Below are positions 16,522-22,504 of a DNA stretch of 33,419 nucleotides, piece by piece. How positions within the stretch are numbered: position 1 is the stretch's first letter; each line of letters opens with the position of its first letter. The position numbers and the translations under genes are program-made. Source of the DNA: Cryobacterium sp. (GTDB lineage: Bacteria > Actinomycetota > Actinomycetes > Actinomycetales > Microbacteriaceae); contig JAHBSW010000026.1 of assembly GCA_019638935.1 (NCBI GenBank), positions 1 through 33,419 on the forward strand, read 5' to 3'. The notes below the pieces were generated by a model. The model was given only the letters and a program-made list of their open reading frames with translations, was not told where the DNA came from and searched no databases.

Positions 16522-16593
16522 CATAGACTAGCGTCGATATTGACAAGCGTCGATGCTATGCGTCATGCTCGACTCCATCGACAAGCGTCGATG
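16522..16593. promoter_or_regulatory. Three tandem ArsR-type operators over divergent promoters
   Basis: Three 18-bp dyads of the form CATYGAC-AAGC-GTCGATG lie at 16522-16539 (CATAGACTAGCGTCGATA, imperfect), 16538-16555 (TATTGACAAGCGTCGATG, near perfect) and 16576-16593 (CATCGACAAGCGTCGATG, perfect). The second covers a TTGACA -35 (16540-16545) with a possible -10 CATGCT 18 bp on. The third then falls at the expected transcription start for the + strand genes. On the - strand, TTGTCA with TGTATA at 17-bp spacing could drive arsR. Confidence 0.7.
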
Positions 16594-16609
16594 GATGGAG
16601 GAATGGAAG

Positions 16610-16684
16610 ATGCACGACTGCTGCGACCCGGTGGAATGCCCAACCAATTGTGCGACGCGCTGCCCAGGTGGGCCCTGTTGCTGA
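16610..16684 (+). CDS. Small Cys-rich peptide (24 aa, seven Cys) leading the ars operon
   Basis: A GGAGG ribosome site (16597-16601), eight bases before ATG 16610, starts a 24-codon frame beginning MHDCCDPVECPTNC and ending CPGGPCC. It has seven cysteines (C4, C5, C10, C14, C18, C23, C24), including two vicinal pairs. Its TGA overlaps a TTG start of the aquaporin-ArsC gene (TTGCTGA), which has its own AGGTGG site, so the two look translationally coupled. Vicinal or spaced cysteines bind As(III) in ArsR and ArsD. A chelating, sensing or leader-peptide role is inference. An aquaporin reading frame using ATG 16603 or 16636 would overlap this one; the ribosome-site spacing favours the peptide. 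Confidence 0.5.
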   Translation: MHDCCDPVECPTNCATRCPGGPCC

Positions 16685-17787
16685 GCACCCCAGCGGTAGC
16701 ACGGCAGGCCGGTGCGGAGTTCCTCGGCACCGGCCTGTTGGTGACCGTTGTCGTCGGCTCTGGTATCGCCGCAGAGCGACTGTCGCCCGGGAACGACGGT
16801 GCGCAACTCATGGCGAATGCGCTTGCCACGGCCCTCGGCATCGCAGTCCTCATCGTCGTACTTCAGCCAGTCAGCGGGGCCCATCTGAACCCCGTGATCA
16901 CGTTTGCTGACCGAATGCTCGGCGCTACCCGTCGCGTGGGCGAAACTCTGTGCTATGTCGCAGCACAGCTGGTGGGCGCGGCCGCCGGGGTAGTTCTCGC
17001 GAACGCAATGTTCGGAGTCGCGAGCAGCCTCTCAACGACGGACCGCCTTGATACGAAGCATCTGTTAGCCGAAGTTGTAGCAACGGCTGGTCTCGTGCTG
17101 GTCATCTTCGCCCTCACTCGCAACGGACGGCCGGCGCTAATTGGGCCAGCGGTCGGTGCCTACCTCGGTGCCGCGTACTGGTTCACCTCTTCCACCGCAT
17201 TCGCAAATCCCGCGGTGACCGTCGGGCGCATCTTCTCCGATACGTTCACCGGCATCGCCCCGACGCCCGCACTCTGGTTCATTCTCGCCCAGCTCCTAGG
17301 CGGTGCATTCGGCGTCGCCATCGTCCTCGCTCTCTACCCTCAACGAAAGGAAACCACCATGTCCAAAACAACACCGTCCGTCATGTTCGCCTGCGTGCAC
17401 AACGCCGGGCGCTCCCAGATGGCGCTCGGATTCTTCCGGCACCTAGCTGGCGACCGCGCAATCGTGCGCTCAGGCGGTTCCAACCCCGGCGAACACATCA
17501 ACCCTGTCGCTGTCGCCGTGATGGCCGAGGTTGGCATTGACATTGCCGCCGAGGCGCCGAAAGCATGGACCCCAGTTGGGCTGCAAGCGTCAGACGTGAT
17601 CGTGACAATGGGCTGCGGGGATGAATGCCCTTACTACCCAGGCAAGCGCTACCTCGACTGGGACCTCAAAGACCCTTCTGGCGAATCGATCGAGATCGTC
17701 CGCGAGATACGCGACGACATCGAGCAGCGGGTGAAGGTGCTGATTGCCGAGCTCGGAATCGCACCTAATCCAAACCCACGCCTTTGA
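16678..17787 (+). CDS. Aquaglyceroporin-arsenate reductase fusion (AqpS-ArsC type)
   Basis: One frame joins a six-helix MIP channel to a thiol-dependent arsenate reductase, so arsenate is reduced next to the pore that lets arsenite out. Numbering from the TTG start, the channel has the two NPA-type boxes NPV (71-73) and NPA (177-179) and begins VARQAGAEFLGTGLL as usual. The reductase starts at M228 (MSKTTPSVMFACVHNAGRSQ). Its nucleophile is C239 in the CX5R loop, and MGCGDECPYYPG supplies the second and third cysteines. Fusions of this kind are known and functional in other actinobacteria (Frankia and Salinispora, from memory). The junction LYPQRKETTMSK still contains a ribosome site and ATG for free ArsC. 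Starts at ATG 16603 or 16636 are alternatives. Confidence 0.88.
   Translation: MLSTPAVARQAGAEFLGTGLLVTVVVGSGIAAERLSPGNDGAQLMANALATALGIAVLIVVLQPVSGAHLNPVITFADRMLGATRRVGETLCYVAAQLVGAAAGVVLANAMFGVASSLSTTDRLDTKHLLAEVVATAGLVLVIFALTRNGRPALIGPAVGAYLGAAYWFTSSTAFANPAVTVGRIFSDTFTGIAPTPALWFILAQLLGGAFGVAIVLALYPQRKETTMSKTTPSVMFACVHNAGRSQMALGFFRHLAGDRAIVRSGGSNPGEHINPVAVAVMAEVGIDIAAEAPKAWTPVGLQASDVIVTMGCGDECPYYPGKRYLDWDLKDPSGESIEIVREIRDDIEQRVKVLIAELGIAPNPNPRL
17345..17361 (+). promoter_or_regulatory. Internal ribosome site and ATG for stand-alone ArsC
   Basis: GAAAGGA (17345-17351) lies seven bases before the in-frame ATG at 17359, within the aquaporin-arsC fusion. The spacing and position exactly at the domain border suggest that arsC was once a separate downstream gene. 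Free 142-residue ArsC may still be made from here. Confidence 0.6.
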
Positions 17788-17894
17788 GCCCTTGTGCCGT
17801 TCACGCAGAGGCTGGATACGCCCCATTGGCAGTTTGCGAATCCTTGATCGAGCGCCGCTTGGCGTGTCGCCAACGACGTGTCTAAGCTCTACAC

Positions 17895-17914
17895 CATCGA
17901 ACATATGTTCGATG
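17895..17914. promoter_or_regulatory. LexA (SOS) box
   Basis: CATCGAACATATGTTCGATG is a perfect 20-bp palindrome containing the actinobacterial SOS consensus TCGAAC-N4-GTTCGA. It lies 19 bp before the start codon of the small protein that precedes the SRAP gene, so both genes are predicted to be damage-inducible. Confidence 0.88.
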
Positions 17915-17933
17915 AGTGTGGGAGGTGAGACGG

Positions 17934-18194
17934 GTGCAATTGACGCACACGGATGAGGTCGCGGTCTGGTTCGCCAACGGCGTGCCAGCGCGACTGGTGT
18001 GGCGCGGTGAACGGTTCAGAGTCAACGACCGCCCTACCCGGCTAGAGGATGAACTCGGGTGGCATCCGGCAATCACACATCCGCCCTCCGTGGTGGGGTG
18101 GAGGTTTCAAGCACGGGGCGAGGCCGGGCGCTCGCTCGTGTTCGACGTGCAGCAGACAGCCAGGGGCTGGGTGCTGCTCAGGACCTACGAGTAA
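17934..18194 (+). CDS. Small SOS-box-controlled protein of unknown function (DUF6504-like)
   Basis: GTG 17934 is preceded by GGAGG at an eight-base spacing; the in-frame GTG at 17916 has no such support. The 86-residue protein is mostly beta (VAVWFANGVPARLVWRGERFRV...VGWRFQARGEAGRSLVFDVQQ...GWVLLRTYE). It resembles the short proteins that accompany SOS mutagenesis genes in actinobacteria; the DUF number is from memory and should be checked. It ends 11 bp before the SRAP gene and lies under a perfect LexA box, so it is probably part of a two-gene damage response unit. Confidence 0.7.
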   Translation: MQLTHTDEVAVWFANGVPARLVWRGERFRVNDRPTRLEDELGWHPAITHPPSVVGWRFQARGEAGRSLVFDVQQTARGWVLLRTYE

Positions 18195-18205
18195 GCTCCC
18201 ACGAC

Positions 18206-18949
18206 ATGTGTGGACGGTTTGCTCTCAACGCTGAGACCGACGAGATGATTCAAGAGTTCGTCGCGGCCGGCGGCGACTTCCGCGACTGGCGGCCAAGGTT
18301 CAGCATCGCCCCCACCAACAAGGCGCCCATCGTCAGGGAACTGCTCAACGATGAGCAGCTCGAGCGCCGACTCGAGTTTGCCAAGTGGGACTTCCCACGC
18401 TCTCCCTACTCCACGGCCAAGGGGCCCTCGATCAACGCCAGGCTCGACAAGCTCACCACCACCTGGGCTGGCCCTCTCGCGTCGACGCGGTGCCTCGTGC
18501 CGATGACCGGCTACTTCGAATGGGTAGGACCGAAGACCGACCGTCGACCCCAATTTATCCACCGCGCGAGGGCAGTCGCGACCTCGCCGCTTCTGGCGGC
18601 AGCCGGTCTCTACAAGGCGGTCGAGACTGATCAGGGCCATGAGCTGCGATTCGTTATCATCACCGATGAGGGCCGCGACGCATCCGGCGAGGTCCATGAC
18701 CGCATGCCCGTGTTTCTCACACCCGACGTGTGGGACGAGTGGCTATCGCCTGCCTCCTTCACGCCAGCGTCTAGAGCCAGTGCCACGGTAGCCGAAGCTC
18801 GAGCCCGCAAGGAGTCGGCGCTGGAGGCCATCACCGCCAGCGGCATCGCCGTGGCCAAGACGCTCGACTACTATCCGGTCGACAAGAAGGTCAACAACGT
18901 CAGGACGGCAGACCCGTTCGATGCCTCATTGGTCGAGAGAGTGGGCTAG
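18206..18949 (+). CDS. SRAP-domain (HMCES/YedK-type) abasic-site processing protein
   Basis: The protein forms a covalent thiazolidine link with abasic sites in ssDNA through the N-terminal cysteine. ATG 18206 places Cys at position 2 (MCGRF), which is essential for the family. Other active-site residues are visible: N77 in INARLDK, E105 in GYFEW and H164 in EVHDRMPVFL. The length of 247 residues is typical. A LexA box and a small gene precede it. Protection of ssDNA fits a conjugative element whose life cycle passes through ssDNA (inference). Its stop codon overlaps that of the convergent - strand gene (CTAG). Confidence 0.92.
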   Translation: MCGRFALNAETDEMIQEFVAAGGDFRDWRPRFSIAPTNKAPIVRELLNDEQLERRLEFAKWDFPRSPYSTAKGPSINARLDKLTTTWAGPLASTRCLVPMTGYFEWVGPKTDRRPQFIHRARAVATSPLLAAAGLYKAVETDQGHELRFVIITDEGRDASGEVHDRMPVFLTPDVWDEWLSPASFTPASRASATVAEARARKESALEAITASGIAVAKTLDYYPVDKKVNNVRTADPFDASLVERVG

Positions 18950-19089
18950 AGCGAAAGCCGTGCGACGCGGCAGGTGGGGCAGTACCACCACGAGGATGGC
19001 CCAAGTCCGCTGCACAGCTCTAGCGGAGTCGAGCAATCTGGGCATGAGGGTGAGTGTTCGAGCTCGACGGCCGGTGGCATCCGATTCAC
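18946..19089 (-). CDS. Small zinc-ribbon protein, 47 aa
   Basis: GTG 19089 overlaps the stop of the preceding gene (GTGA). The product includes CPDCSTPLELC and WWYCPTCRVARL, two CxxC knuckles of a zinc ribbon. It has no ribosome site of its own, so it depends on translational coupling, or it is the displaced C-terminal half of the 83-residue protein upstream, which carries a similar half ribbon. Last gene of the eight-gene - strand operon. Confidence 0.5.
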   Translation of the reverse strand: MNRMPPAVELEHSPSCPDCSTPLELCSGLGPSSWWYCPTCRVARLSL

Positions 19090-19337
19090 CGAGAAGGCTG
19101 CCGCTTCTTTGCCGGGCGAATCGCGAATCCAGACACGGGGAACTTCTGACGCCACCAACCTTGTTCGGGTCGATCGCACGCGGGGCATGGGCCGAGCGCT
19201 TGTTCGGTGGCGGTGGGTCGCCACACGATCGTTGCACCGCACCAGCTGTGCTGGAAGACCACTGCGTCACCAAGGAGCGCTGCGGGCGTCGGGGTGTAGG
19301 TGACGTGCAGCGGGTCGAGGTCGAACGATCTGGCCAC
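19086..19337 (-). CDS. Small zinc-binding protein, 83 aa
   Basis: GTG 19337 is preceded by AAGGA six bases upstream. The 83-residue product has HSWCGATIVWRP and LGPCPACDRPEQGWWRQKF, giving a lone C and a CxxC, then a basic tail. It starts 14 bp after the stop of the multi-HTH gene. Function unknown; a nucleic-acid-binding role is likely from the fold. Confidence 0.55.
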   Translation of the reverse strand: MARSFDLDPLHVTYTPTPAALLGDAVVFQHSWCGATIVWRPTATEQALGPCPACDRPEQGWWRQKFPVSGFAIRPAKKRQPSR

Positions 19338-19351
19338 GTGGATCCTTAGGT

Positions 19352-20428
19352 CTAGGCGATGAGCTGGCGGTCGGCACCAGCCACGGCGGGAAGCTGGAGT
19401 TGCTTGCGGATGCGCTGCACCGTCTCTGGGGCCATGTGCAGCCGTGTGGCGATCTGCCCGTCGGTGAGTTTGGCAGCGTGAAGCCGGCGGATGCCCTCAC
19501 GTCGCTCCTGAGGGCGCAGCTTGACCTGCTCGCCTGAGCAGGCCAGCGTCACCGCCGCCTCGTCGATAACGAACTCTTCGAGGAGGTCGACGGTTGCCGG
19601 CGCGGGGTCGTGATCGATGTCATCCCAGTGCAGCGGTCCCAGCCAGCCGCGCCGAGCAGCCAAGCGCCGGGAGGCGTCAGCACGCTTGCCGTGCTGCGGC
19701 GTCGACCAAAGTCGAGTAACGACGTTGCAAACGGCCTGGTGCGTTTCGGCCCTGAGGCGAGGTCGGTCGCTGAGGATGATCTTGGAGAGGTTCCCGACCC
19801 GCATCTCCAGCTGTTCTGCCAGGTGGGTCTGCGTGTATCCGATGGCCACGAGGGCCTGCAGGCGGCGCTGAGTGCCGACGGGGGAGACGTAGGCAGCCTC
19901 GACCTGGTTAGTGGTCACGGTAAGAAGCTTGTTGGCGTGGTCGACGCGCACGGTGCGGTACTTGATGAATCGGGCAGGGTTGCCGGCTTTCTCGGCGCCT
20001 CGCGGTCCATACACGACGTCGGCCACCACTGAACGCGAAACTCCTGCCGCGTCTGCAATCCGGTCGAGCCCGAGACCGTGGTCTCGTAGGGCGAGCACAT
20101 GAGCCCGCACCCTTTGGGCGGGAACTCGTGGCTGGGTGATGGCTTGGTCGTAGGCGAGGAGTCGGTTGCGGCGACGTTGACGTTCCATCTTGCGCGCGTG
20201 CCGGCACTGCGTGCATCGGCAGCTGTGCTCGAGCCAGCAGGTCTCAACGTCGTGAGGGTGCTCGGGCGGGCAGACCACGACGTGGCGATCGCGCAGAGCG
20301 GATGCCTCGAGGGTGCCAGCCCGCCATGCCTGCAGGTAGTGTCGGCGGCACATCCCGCGAGCAGTGACGGGCCGACCGCATTCACCCGCGGAGCACGCGC
20401 GCGGGGTAGCTACTGGCAGCTGTCGCAT
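19352..20428 (-). CDS. Zinc-finger and multi-HTH DNA-binding protein of the element
   Basis: ATG 20428 has GGAGG seven bases upstream. The 358-residue protein begins with a finger CSAGECGRPVTARGMCRRHY (CX4C...CX3H) and a second Cys cluster (CWLEHSCRCTQCRHARKMER). At least three helix-turn-helix segments follow: LDRIADAAGVSRSVVADVVYG, TQTHLAEQLEMRVGNLSKII and LTDGQIATRLHMAPETVQRI. This layout occurs in many actinophage and plasmid proteins of unknown role. Its start lies inside the end of the preceding 72-residue gene, whose conserved tail provides the ribosome site. Probably a regulator of the element. Confidence 0.75.
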   Translation of the reverse strand: MRQLPVATPRACSAGECGRPVTARGMCRRHYLQAWRAGTLEASALRDRHVVVCPPEHPHDVETCWLEHSCRCTQCRHARKMERQRRRNRLLAYDQAITQPRVPAQRVRAHVLALRDHGLGLDRIADAAGVSRSVVADVVYGPRGAEKAGNPARFIKYRTVRVDHANKLLTVTTNQVEAAYVSPVGTQRRLQALVAIGYTQTHLAEQLEMRVGNLSKIILSDRPRLRAETHQAVCNVVTRLWSTPQHGKRADASRRLAARRGWLGPLHWDDIDHDPAPATVDLLEEFVIDEAAVTLACSGEQVKLRPQERREGIRRLHAAKLTDGQIATRLHMAPETVQRIRKQLQLPAVAGADRQLIA

Positions 20429-20463
20429 TGCAGATCCTCCATGGGGTCTACGGGGACCTCGTA
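20410..20463 (-). repeat. Copy 1 of a 54-bp conserved gene end (codes YEVPVDPMEDLQCDSCQ-stop)
   Basis: The block matches 22182-22235: the first 21 and last 18 bases are identical and differences are confined to the middle. In this copy the divergent middle creates GGAGG and the ATG of the downstream gene. Confidence 0.8.
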
Positions 20464-20628
20464 AACACTGGGTACAACCTGAGCTGTGACGCGACTCAGG
20501 CTGATCGGAGTGCCCATGGCCTCGCGTTCGCGTAAGGCGAGTCCTCGAGCGTGGAGCGGTCCCCCTGAGGTCACGATGCGACCCGAATCGACGCCGTCGA
20601 TGGTGATGATGTACTCCTGCTTTTGCAC
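20410..20628 (-). CDS. Small protein ending in the EVPVDPxExLQCDSCQ motif, 72 aa
   Basis: GTG 20628 has AGAGGA seven bases upstream. The product starts QKQEYIITIDGVDSGRIVTSGG and ends YEVPVDPMEDLQCDSCQ. The same tail ends a 24-residue peptide 1.8 kb upstream in the operon. The last 19 bp overlap the next gene. The CxxC at the very end suggests metal or thiol chemistry; function is unknown. Confidence 0.7.
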   Translation of the reverse strand: MQKQEYIITIDGVDSGRIVTSGGPLHARGLALREREAMGTPISLSRVTAQVVPSVYEVPVDPMEDLQCDSCQ

Positions 20629-20663
20629 TGTGATGTCCTCTCGTTTCAGAAGTGCCGCGAGCC

Positions 20664-21263
20664 CTACTTGCCGATCGAGCGGTTGCCGTCGGAGGAGGGT
20701 GTCTCCGCGCCGGGGCTCGGGGCGAGGTGCGAGGCGAGTCGGGTGCGCAGCTCATCGGGGTTGTTGATGGTGATGTCACTCAGCTGGGCTGCCTCGTCGT
20801 GAAGAGGACGTGACCACGGGTAGAGGCTGGGGAGCTGCTCGAATCCGGCTGGGGCGCCTGCCTCGTTGTAGAGAACTCCAGAGTGTTCGTGAGAGCCGTT
20901 GGCGTGTGCGATCGCGGCGAGTACGTCCGTGAGGGTGGTGCGGTCGAGTCCGGGGAGAGCATCGTTCAGGTCAACCGGGGTGCCGTCGATCAGCGAGGCG
21001 GCGATGCGAGCGATGCGCCGCTCGCTTCCCGACCACGCGCCCGCATGCTCGAGCAGTCGATCGACGTCAATTGCGACGTGGGTGCGCTCTTCGGCGTGGT
21101 GTTGCACCCCGACAACCTCCAGCGCGCGATCGTCCCGAAGGTCGATTAGCCATGGTGCGTTCTCGTGGATGGCTTTGCCGTGTCGGATGAGGAGCTCGAC
21201 GCCGGCCTCGATGGGGTAGATGCCTTTGGCCCACGCTCGGGTTGCTTCTTCAATGCTGGTCAT
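20664..21263 (-). CDS. Hypothetical protein, 199 aa
   Basis: ATG 21263 has AAAGGA five bases upstream. The product begins TSIEEATRAWAKGIYPIEAGVELLIRHG, is largely helical, and has WLIDLRDDRALEVVGVQHH as an alpha/beta segment and a variable C-terminal tail. I recognise no domain or catalytic motif. The gap to neighbours on either side is 35-38 bp, and codon use and ribosome site support a real gene of the accessory operon. Confidence 0.65.
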   Translation of the reverse strand: MTSIEEATRAWAKGIYPIEAGVELLIRHGKAIHENAPWLIDLRDDRALEVVGVQHHAEERTHVAIDVDRLLEHAGAWSGSERRIARIAASLIDGTPVDLNDALPGLDRTTLTDVLAAIAHANGSHEHSGVLYNEAGAPAGFEQLPSLYPWSRPLHDEAAQLSDITINNPDELRTRLASHLAPSPGAETPSSDGNRSIGK

Positions 21264-21301
21264 GGTGTTCCTTTCGTCATTGGCTTGATGGGGTGGTCTG
21301 C

Positions 21302-21970
21302 TCAGGGGGTGGTGTCTCTTGGTGCGCTGAGGTCGAATCCGCCCCAGGGCGAGCGTTGGGGGACGTGGCGTGTTCCGTTGGGTGCGCGTTCAGTGAGGAT
21401 GGGGGCGCCGGGCTGCTGCCATTCGAGTGGGTAGTTGTCGAGGATCCACTCGGCGAACTTTGGGCTGGGCTTGTTCTGGTTGTCGTACTTGCGCAGGGCG
21501 CTAGGTACTACGGGCAGTGCTCGCCAGCCGGGCCATGCGTGGTCGTGCCATGCCTCGACGGCGGTGTTTTCGTCGGCGGCGATGTGGTGCCACCGGCAGG
21601 GTTCGCAGATCGTCTGGGTGACGAGGGCGCCTACGCACGAGCACTTGCCTTGTGCTGCCCACTGGGCGGCGGTTCCCTTGAAGCTGGGCCAGCACCAGCA
21701 GCGCAGGTCTGCCGAGAGGACCAGCAGGTCGTGGCCGTCTGTGAGGGTGTTGGCGTTGCCCATGGTGGTGGTGTTGTGCCACATGTGGGAGTGGGGGATG
21801 CAGCCGAGGTTGCCGTGCTCGAACTTGTAGCGTTCGAACGCTGCGGCGAGGTCGGCGGGGTCGTGGTAGTCGGTGGTGAAGTGCAGGGGTGCGGGGCCGG
21901 TCCATGCGGGTGCGGCCGCGAGGTCGGCTTCGTGGATCATTTGGTCGAGGTCGAAGGTGAGCTGGCTCAT
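21302..21970 (-). CDS. Conserved actinobacterial element protein (DUF6349-like)
   Basis: ATG 21970 has GGAGG eight bases upstream and overlaps the previous stop (ATGA). The 222 residues begin SQLTFDLDQMIHEADLAAAP. Conserved-looking blocks are LHFTTDYHDPADLAAAFERYKFEHG, read at about residues 29-53, then CSCVGALVTQTICEPCRWHHIA, EAWHDHAWPGWRALPVVP and the C-terminal RHVPQRSPWGGFDLSAPR. Several His and Cys pairs could bind metal. I remember this as a widespread actinobacterial domain of unknown function; the number is from memory. Function unknown. Confidence 0.7.
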   Translation of the reverse strand: MSQLTFDLDQMIHEADLAAAPAWTGPAPLHFTTDYHDPADLAAAFERYKFEHGNLGCIPHSHMWHNTTTMGNANTLTDGHDLLVLSADLRCWCWPSFKGTAAQWAAQGKCSCVGALVTQTICEPCRWHHIAADENTAVEAWHDHAWPGWRALPVVPSALRKYDNQNKPSPKFAEWILDNYPLEWQQPGAPILTERAPNGTRHVPQRSPWGGFDLSAPRDTTP

Positions 21971-22143
21971 GAGTTGTCCCTCCATGCGTGGAAGGCGGCG
22001 GAGAGGTCGAGGCTTGCGTCTTCGACCATCTCGGCAAAGGTCTCTTCGTCTAGGTCGGGGTCGTCGCGGTGGTTGAGGTCGTAGTTGACGCGCTCGAGGG
22101 CTTCGTCGACCGAGTTGAGTAGTGTGGCGAATCGCTCGTTCAT
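21967..22143 (-). CDS. Small acidic protein, 58 aa
   Basis: ATG 22143 has AGGAGG seven bases upstream. An extension to GTG 22200 has no ribosome site and only reads through the end of the preceding peptide gene. The product, NERFATLLNSVDEALERVNYD onwards, is helical and acidic (DDPDLDEETFAEMVEDA) and ends AFHAWRDNS. It is translationally coupled to the next gene by ATGA. Unknown function; possibly a partner of the following protein. Confidence 0.65.
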   Translation of the reverse strand: MNERFATLLNSVDEALERVNYDLNHRDDPDLDEETFAEMVEDASLDLSAAFHAWRDNS

Positions 22144-22181
22144 TTCGTGGCCTCCTGTGGCATTGATGGCTGGTGTTGCTC

Positions 22182-22235
22182 CTACTGGCAGCTGTCGCAC
22201 TGCAGCAGTTCCAGGGGGTCTACGGGGACCTCGTA
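22182..22235 (-). repeat. Copy 2 of the 54-bp conserved gene end
   Basis: Matches 20410-20463 at about 46 of 54 bases. Here the middle reads CTGGAACTGCTGCAG, so no ribosome site or ATG for a downstream gene is present. Confidence 0.8.
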
Positions 22236-22256
22236 GCCGTCGATTTCTTCGTTCAT
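22182..22256 (-). CDS. 24-aa peptide ending in the EVPVDPxExLQCDSCQ motif
   Basis: ATG 22256 has AGGAGAGG five bases upstream. The whole product is MNEEIDGY followed by EVPVDPLELLQCDSCQ. It is the first gene of the - strand accessory operon. Conservation of the same tail in the 72-residue protein, on DNA and protein level, argues that this tiny frame is translated. Confidence 0.65.
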   Translation of the reverse strand: MNEEIDGYEVPVDPLELLQCDSCQ

Positions 22257-22445
22257 GGGTTCCTCTCCTTGAAATTTCCCTCTAACCGTTTTTCGGCACT
22301 TGCCGGCCCTTGGGCGAGGGGGAGCGCAGTGCAAATAGCGCAGCGGTCGGGAGCGGTTTAAGCCGCAACGGAGCGCAGCGGAGTGAGGATTTAAATAGCG
22401 AGCGAATTTGAACGGAGCGGAGGAATCGCCCGTACAATCACCGGA
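22257..22445. other. Leader/promoter region of the accessory operon, rich in short repeats
   Basis: No gene seen. It contains several copies of GGAGCG and two of AAATAGCG. CCGTTTTTCG at 22288-22297 has an exact inverted partner CGAAAAACGG at 22448-22457. No clear -35/-10 pair was found for the - strand operon. Close to the integrase gene, these repeats could include recombinase or excisionase arm sites (speculative). Confidence 0.35.
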
Positions 22446-22448
22446 TGC

Positions 22449-22470
22449 GAAAAACGGTCCCAAAGGGACT
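22449..22470 (-). terminator. Rho-independent terminator of the integrase gene
   Basis: On the - strand GTCCC-TTT-GGGAC (22457-22469) is followed by CG and five Ts. It is about 35 bp downstream of the integrase stop. A second small hairpin (GCCGC-GTA-GCGGC on +) lies between them. Confidence 0.55.
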
Positions 22471-22504
22471 AACAAGCACAGGCCGCGTAGCGGCTCTCCT
22501 GGCT

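Noticed and set aside
17859-17873. Terminator after the aquaporin-arsC gene
   Set aside because: TTGGCG-TGT-CGCCAA is a perfect 6-bp hairpin, but it has no T-run and is short. It may be chance.
22182-22475. 97-residue version of the small CDSCQ peptide
   Set aside because: The extension reads through the repeat-rich leader and the integrase terminator and has no ribosome site. The internal ATG at 22256 has AGGAGAGG at the right distance.
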